Shown: one piece after another, positions 60,441 to 64,000 of the stretch
Layout of the letters: each line of letters begins with the position of its first letter
How positions within the stretch are numbered: position 1 is the first letter of the stretch
From: Planctomycetota bacterium
Lineage (GTDB): Bacteria > Planctomycetota > PUPC01 > JACPCR01
Assembly: GCA_016179685.1 (NCBI GenBank)
Contig: JACPCR010000092.1
Span: forward strand, 25,540-89,539
DNA length: 64,000 nucleotides
Direction of reading: 5' to 3'
Notes under the pieces: model-generated
Told to the model about the DNA's origin: nothing
Database searches by the model: none
Seen by the model: the letters and a program-made list of their open reading frames with translations, nothing else
Translations under genes and position numbers: made by a program

Positions 60441-61913
60441 ATGAACCGCAGGAAACGGTCTCTTCGCTTAACGCGGCCTGACCCCCAACGGGATCCTTTT
60501 TGGGGAGGCCGCAACCCCAGTTGGAGTGACGGCTTTAGCCGTTGTCCGAGCAGCGCTACGCCTCAATCTCAGCAATGCATCGTTGTCTTTCTGGCCCTTT
60601 GGGCTGCGGCCGTGTCCGCCGAGCCGGGTCTCTGGATCACTCTGGACCCTTCGGGCCATGCGCGGGTTGTCGAGCAACGCGCCCTGGAACTCAAGGCTGG
60701 CATCCAGGAGATCGTCTGGGATGGCGTCTCCAGTCAGATCGACCCCGCCACCGTCCAAGTTCGCAGCGTGTCTCAGCCTGGCAGCCTCGGACTGGCTCGG
60801 GTCGAGCTCCGGGACGATCTGGCGGGCCGGCAGGCTCTGCTCCAGCGGTACGTGGGCAAGACCGTGCACGTGATCCAGCCGGACCCCGCGGGCAAGGAAT
60901 GGCGGACCCTCACGGGCACTCTTCTCTCGGCCGAGGGCGGCAAGGTCTCGGCACTCCTGATGCCCAACGGGGATATTCGGCTGGAGCCGGCCGGCGAGGT
61001 GGCGCTGCCCCCGCTTCCTGAGCCGGCCGCAATCTCCCCCCGCCTGCTGGTTGGCGTGGAGTCCAAGACGGCCGGCCCCCATGTCGTGGAGCTCGCTTAT
61101 ATCGCCGGCGGTCTCTCCTGGTCATCTCGGTATCTGTTCACCCTCAGCCCCACGGCCGACCGGGCGTCCCTCTCCGCCTGGGTCGCCCTTTCCAATGCGA
61201 CACCGGTCCCTTTCCCTCAAGCCCGATGGCGTCTGCTCGCCGAGGAGACCCGCCGCCAGGAAGCGCTACAACCCGTGGAGGAGCGCGTGACGTTTGACTG
61301 CCGCCCCGCCGGCCTGAATCGGCCGGTCAGTCTGGGGGCTGGCGAGAGCCTGCATCTGCCGCTCGCCTCGGCGGAAAACGTCGCCATCGAGACCCGAAAC
61401 GTCTTTGACCCCATCGGGGCGGGTCCCGCGGCGCCCACCCCGCCCCAGAGGCTGCGGGTCGTCGGCCTCGTCGTCAACGACGCCTTCCACGGCCTCGGCT
61501 TCCCCATGCCTGGCGGCAAGGCCTGGCTCTGGCGCGACCCGCCGCACGACCCGCCAGCCGGCGAGGCCTTCGGCTTTCAGACCTTCAGCGAGGCCGTGCT
61601 CCCCACCACGGCCATTGGCCACGCCTTCGAGCTTCCGCTCGGCGACGTGGCCGGCCTCGAAGGTGAGCGCCGGCAGACCGCCTTTCGGCAGGTGGGCGAC
61701 CGCGTGCAGGAACAGGAGATCGAGATTCTTCTGAGGAACAAGACGGCGAGGGACGCCCGGGCGGTGGCCATCGAGCATCCTTGGGGCCTTTACGAGGTGG
61801 TTCAGAAGAGCCATGAGTTCGAAAAGGTCTCGGACGGCAGCATCGAATTTTCCGTGTCCCTCCCGGCCGGCAAAAAAGTCACCGTCACCTACCGTGTGCG
61901 CATTCAGTATTGA
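60441..61913 (+). CDS. DUF4139-like secreted protein
   Basis: A 490-aa frame. From about residue 65 it resembles DUF4139 proteins: GIQEIVWDGVSSQIDPATVQ, VELAYIAGGLSWSSRYLFTL and a C-terminal FSVSLPAGKKVTVTYRVRIQY. These are extracytoplasmic beta-rich proteins of unknown function. A secretion helix (CIVVFLALWAAAVSA) sits at residues 46-60, but the 45 residues before it are unusual (P/S/R-rich) and encoded by repeat-like DNA, and no in-frame ATG lies close to the helix. The ATG at 60441 is therefore uncertain. It follows the esterase by 17 bases and is probably co-transcribed. Confidence 0.72.
   Translation: MNRRKRSLRLTRPDPQRDPFWGGRNPSWSDGFSRCPSSATPQSQQCIVVFLALWAAAVSAEPGLWITLDPSGHARVVEQRALELKAGIQEIVWDGVSSQIDPATVQVRSVSQPGSLGLARVELRDDLAGRQALLQRYVGKTVHVIQPDPAGKEWRTLTGTLLSAEGGKVSALLMPNGDIRLEPAGEVALPPLPEPAAISPRLLVGVESKTAGPHVVELAYIAGGLSWSSRYLFTLSPTADRASLSAWVALSNATPVPFPQARWRLLAEETRRQEALQPVEERVTFDCRPAGLNRPVSLGAGESLHLPLASAENVAIETRNVFDPIGAGPAAPTPPQRLRVVGLVVNDAFHGLGFPMPGGKAWLWRDPPHDPPAGEAFGFQTFSEAVLPTTAIGHAFELPLGDVAGLEGERRQTAFRQVGDRVQEQEIEILLRNKTARDARAVAIEHPWGLYEVVQKSHEFEKVSDGSIEFSVSLPAGKKVTVTYRVRIQY
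60485..60540. repeat. Repeat-like palindromic DNA in the 5' end of the DUF4139 gene
   Basis: Contains CCAACGGGATCC (60485-60496), the core of the dispersed repeat at 46574 and 62197, and the perfect palindrome ACGGCT-TT-AGCCGT at about 60527-60540. It is inside the annotated frame just before the signal-peptide-like helix. Confidence 0.5.
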
Positions 61914-61971
61914 ATTGGAGGCTCTTCGGGTCATCGCCAGTGGAGGACGCGGAGGGATTCTGATGAATAGC

Positions 61972-62048
61972 TTTGCTGGTTTTCTCCGTGCTCTCCGTGC
62001 TCTCCATAATTCAAACCGATTTTGTTCCTTTCTGTCACAACGAAGCGA
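61972..62048 (+). repeat. Dispersed CTCCGTG repeat, copy 2
   Basis: A 77-base stretch matching 52005-52081 at most positions, including GCTGGTTTTCTCCGTGCTC, GTGCTCTCC and CTGTCACAACGAAGCGA. Confidence 0.85.
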
Positions 62049-62196
62049 ATCCGCACGCTTTTCGTCATACCCGCTCCTAACGGGATCCCTCCGGGATTCA
62101 GCCTGCAGCCTTCCGAAGCAAGGAGCATTCATCAGTCATCGGGGCCTTCGGTCTTCAGTCTCCCGGACTTGTCCTCCCGCACGTGTCCCCATGGGA

Positions 62197-62235
62197 GGGA
62201 TCCCGTTGGGACGGTGGGAGGGATCCCGTTGGGAT
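62197..62235 (+). repeat. Two direct copies of the GGGATCCCGTTGGGA repeat
   Basis: GGGATCCCGTTGGGAC at 62197-62212 and GGGATCCCGTTGGGAT at 62220-62235, 23 bases apart start to start. The same 16-mer lies before eutA at 46574-46589. Confidence 0.8.
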
Positions 62236-62479
62236 TCAGGCTTCAGCCTATACGTAAGAACTGAGTGAAAACCGCGGGTCGCCCCTTCACAGACAGCCCA
62301 AATCGAAGGTCCCTCCCGTGTCCCAACGGGCTTCCTCCGGGAGGGACAACTTTGGGAGAGGCGAAATGATGGTTTCGATAGTCGTTACTGGGACAAAAGG
62401 AAAGGAGACGCGGGGACACGGGGACGGGGCGAATCGGCGGCTGGGTAACCGGGGCTTTCTGCTGGCTTCCAGCTACCCG

Positions 62480-63523
62480 CTACGGGCTGCCTGCTGCCCA
62501 AGTCACCTTCCGGCCCGACTTCGCCGCCTGGTAAGACGCCGCCAATACCTCCACGATGTGAACCGCCGTCTCGCCGCTCAGCTCCGGCTGAGCCCGTCCA
62601 CGGATGCAATCGAGCCAGTTGGCCAGAGGCGTCGGGGCCGGCGGCAGCTCCTTCTCGGTCAGCCGCACGGTTGCGGCCCGCGGCCTCTCGATCGACACTT
62701 CGAACGGCATGCCGCGCAGGAAGCCCGTGCCCGCCGTCCCGAAGTAGAGGCTGTGAATGCGCTTGTCGAATATCTTGCTCGTCGGCGTCGAGGTGATTGT
62801 CGCCATCGCGCCATTGCTCATTCGAAGCGTCACGGCGCTGCAGAGGTCCCATTCCGGATGGTCCATCAGGGCGCTCACCTCGGTCACCTGAAGGCCGGTG
62901 CACCAGACCAGCTCGCAGACGAGATGCGAGCCACCATCCACGAAGTAGCCCCCGCCGTTCAGCGTGGGATCGTGCCGGAAGAGCGTGGGCGGTACGACGC
63001 CCGGCAGGGAGGCGGGCAGAGGGACGACGCCGAAGACCGCTTCGACATTGCCCACCCAGTGAATCTCAGCGGCTTCGATCTCCCCGATCTCGCCGCGGTG
63101 GATCACTTCCCGGAGGTAGCGGCAGTGATTCCAGAACGGCGGATTCTGCGCCACGAGCAGAGCGAGTCCTCGTCGCCGGGCCAGCTCGACCAGTTCCCGG
63201 GCTTGCGCCGCGTCGAGCGTAAGCGGCTTCTCCATCAGGACGTGCAGGCCGGCCTCGAGCGCCGCCCGGCCGTGCTCGTAATGGAGCGAATGAGGCGAGC
63301 AGATCACCACACCGTCCACCGTCCCGCTGGCCACCAGCTCGCGGTAGTCCGTGAACGTGTGCGCCGCCTGGAAGTGTTCCGCCATGGTCCTCAGCTTTTC
63401 CGGGTCCCGGCGGCAAAGTGCGGTCAGGCGCGCCCCGGGACTCTTCTGGATGTCCGGGCAGTGCCGCCGCGAGGCGAACCATCCCGCACCGATCACACCG
63501 ACACGAATCGTGGAATCTGCCAT
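62480..63523 (-). CDS. Gfo/Idh/MocA-family oxidoreductase 3
   Basis: A 347-aa NAD(P)-dependent oxidoreductase. The Rossmann motif is VGVIGAGWFASRRH, the catalytic region is LMEKPLT (about residues 95-101), and the C-terminal domain includes GGGYFVDGGSHLVCELVW. It differs clearly from the two other family members here and carries no signal peptide. GGGAGG is about 8 bases before the ATG. TATAAT on the minus strand at 63592-63587 could be its -10 box, although no good -35 accompanies it. Substrate unknown, probably a sugar or inositol derivative. Confidence 0.92.
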   Translation of the reverse strand: MADSTIRVGVIGAGWFASRRHCPDIQKSPGARLTALCRRDPEKLRTMAEHFQAAHTFTDYRELVASGTVDGVVICSPHSLHYEHGRAALEAGLHVLMEKPLTLDAAQARELVELARRRGLALLVAQNPPFWNHCRYLREVIHRGEIGEIEAAEIHWVGNVEAVFGVVPLPASLPGVVPPTLFRHDPTLNGGGYFVDGGSHLVCELVWCTGLQVTEVSALMDHPEWDLCSAVTLRMSNGAMATITSTPTSKIFDKRIHSLYFGTAGTGFLRGMPFEVSIERPRAATVRLTEKELPPAPTPLANWLDCIRGRAQPELSGETAVHIVEVLAASYQAAKSGRKVTWAAGSP

Positions 63524-63587
63524 GGGGGTTACCTCCCGGTCAGGTCGGTCCTCACTTCAGCCTTATCGTCCGGCCAAGCCAGAAAGA

Positions 63588-63977
63588 TTATATCCGGAGT
63601 GCCCGCTTGCGCCTAAATCGCACCTTGCCGGCCCCGAAATGAATGGCGAACGGACAGCCTTCAGGCATGCCCGTGCCAATGAGCGCGTCTCCACTCTCGG
63701 TGACATGCACTTTCACCTTTCCTCTTGAAACACCGTTGACATGGGGCAGAGGCTGCCGCACGCGCTCTAAGTTCCTGGCGGTGAGGGGGTTGGGCCTGCC
63801 TACCGGCAGGCAGGCGGCGGGCGAAATTTCGTTCACCCCGGAAATGGGCATTTTTGAGTGGGTGACGGGCGTGAGGGGCGGATTTTCACCCCACGGTTCT
63901 AAAGGACTTGCGGCGGTTTTGCCAGGCTCAGATGGATGGTTTGATTTTTGGGTTGACAGGGTCGAAAATTTCGGCAT
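63588..63977 (-). CDS. Uncertain 129-aa reverse-strand frame
   Basis: A 129-aa frame with no recognised family. The C-terminal part (KVKVHVTESGDALIGTGMPE, then FAIHFGAGKVRFRRK) has a protein-like look, while the N-terminal half is proline/serine-rich. It would begin inside the forward promoter at 63953-63982, and the palindrome at 63794-63811 lies within it. It is most likely a chance or decayed frame. Confidence 0.22.
   Translation of the reverse strand: MPKFSTLSTQKSNHPSEPGKTAASPLEPWGENPPLTPVTHSKMPISGVNEISPAACLPVGRPNPLTARNLERVRQPLPHVNGVSRGKVKVHVTESGDALIGTGMPEGCPFAIHFGAGKVRFRRKRALRI
63794..63811. repeat. Short GCCTGCC/GGCAGGC hairpin
   Basis: GCCTGCC (63794-63800) and GGCAGGC (63805-63811) form a perfect seven-base stem with loop TACC. 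It resembles the palindrome at 28192-28206. Confidence 0.5.
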
Positions 63978-63982
63978 ACTAT
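63953..63982 (+). promoter_or_regulatory. Promoter reading out of the right edge
   Basis: A perfect TTGACA (63953-63958) and TACTAT (63977-63982) with an 18-base spacer. The gene it drives would start beyond the window, so its identity is unknown. Confidence 0.7.
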
Positions 63983-64000
63983 GTGTATCAACAACTATAC

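Larger units (their letters stand above)
61914..62479. other. Repeat-rich intergenic region
   Basis: About 570 bases without a supported gene. It carries the second copy of the CTCCGTG repeat (61972-62048) and two direct copies of the GGGATCCCGTTGGGA repeat (62197-62212 and 62220-62235), plus CAGCCTGCAGCC/GGCTTCAGCC fragments. Confidence 0.7.

Noticed and set aside
62318..63616. 432-codon forward open frame
   Set aside because: Antisense to the third Gfo/Idh gene; arginine-rich chance frame.

Overview
The window is a GC-rich stretch of a bacterial chromosome. It holds about 37 protein genes, one initiator tRNA and many small inverted or dispersed repeats; there is no rRNA, CRISPR array, transposase or phage gene. 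LptF/LptG-type permeases, signal peptides and type II secretion/type IV pilus-like platform proteins point to a Gram-negative-type envelope. The gene content fits a planctomycete/PVC-like or neighbouring candidate-phylum lineage: MoxR with DUF58, BatA-type and VWA proteins, squalene-cyclase-repeat and DUF4175 proteins, several Gfo/Idh/MocA oxidoreductases, and very large PQQ/TPR and chaperone-like proteins. That placement is inferred from content only; no marker gene here settles it.

Layout. (1) 1-5526: the end of a GHMP kinase, then a 1572-aa secreted PQQ-propeller/TPR/PDZ protein. (2) 5756-19094: a same-strand cluster of MoxR ATPase, DUF58, BatA-like and VWA membrane proteins, a squalene-cyclase-repeat protein, a 1307-aa DUF4175 coiled-coil protein, a polyglutamine protein and a HEAT/TPR protein. 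It looks like one envelope-associated AAA+/VWA system. (3) 19223-21758: a small reverse-strand gene and two coupled LptF/G permeases. (4) 21808-28026, reverse strand: a second MoxR, a huge coiled-coil/TPR gene with three copies of one module and a frame break inside an 87-bp tandem repeat, and a secreted protein. (5) 28402-28587: initiator tRNA with a clear promoter and terminator. (6) 29078-41291: sugar and redox metabolism (two Gfo/Idh/MocA proteins, a medium-chain dehydrogenase, an enolase-superfamily protein, a macrodomain gene coupled to a GH13 gene, an EamA transporter), the B12-dependent ribonucleotide reductase NrdJ and a ferritin-like protein. (7) 41604-46382: a 1592-aa membrane-anchored SurA/PpiD-like protein built from about four tandem modules. 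(8) 46688-50332: EutA followed by a single-chain EutB-EutC fusion, with no microcompartment genes nearby. (9) 50250-58082, reverse strand: a putative M60-like metallopeptidase, then an operon of three GT4 glycosyltransferases with a PilM/PilN (GspL-like) fusion and a PilO/GspM-like protein. (10) 58204-64000: a secreted esterase, a DUF4139 protein, a repeat-rich gap, a third Gfo/Idh/MocA protein and a promoter reading out of the window.

The points that most deserve follow-up are the frame break produced by a missing 28 bp in an 87-bp repeat, the EutBC fusion whose substrate-amine ligand (Asp362 in E. coli) appears to be Ala, the tandem-module chaperone-like giant, the coupled macrodomain/GH13 pair, and at least three families of short dispersed repeats, one of which may have been captured in the 5' end of the DUF4139 gene. 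Both NrdJ and EutBC need adenosylcobalamin, so B12 supply matters to this organism, although no cobalamin riboswitch was recognised.
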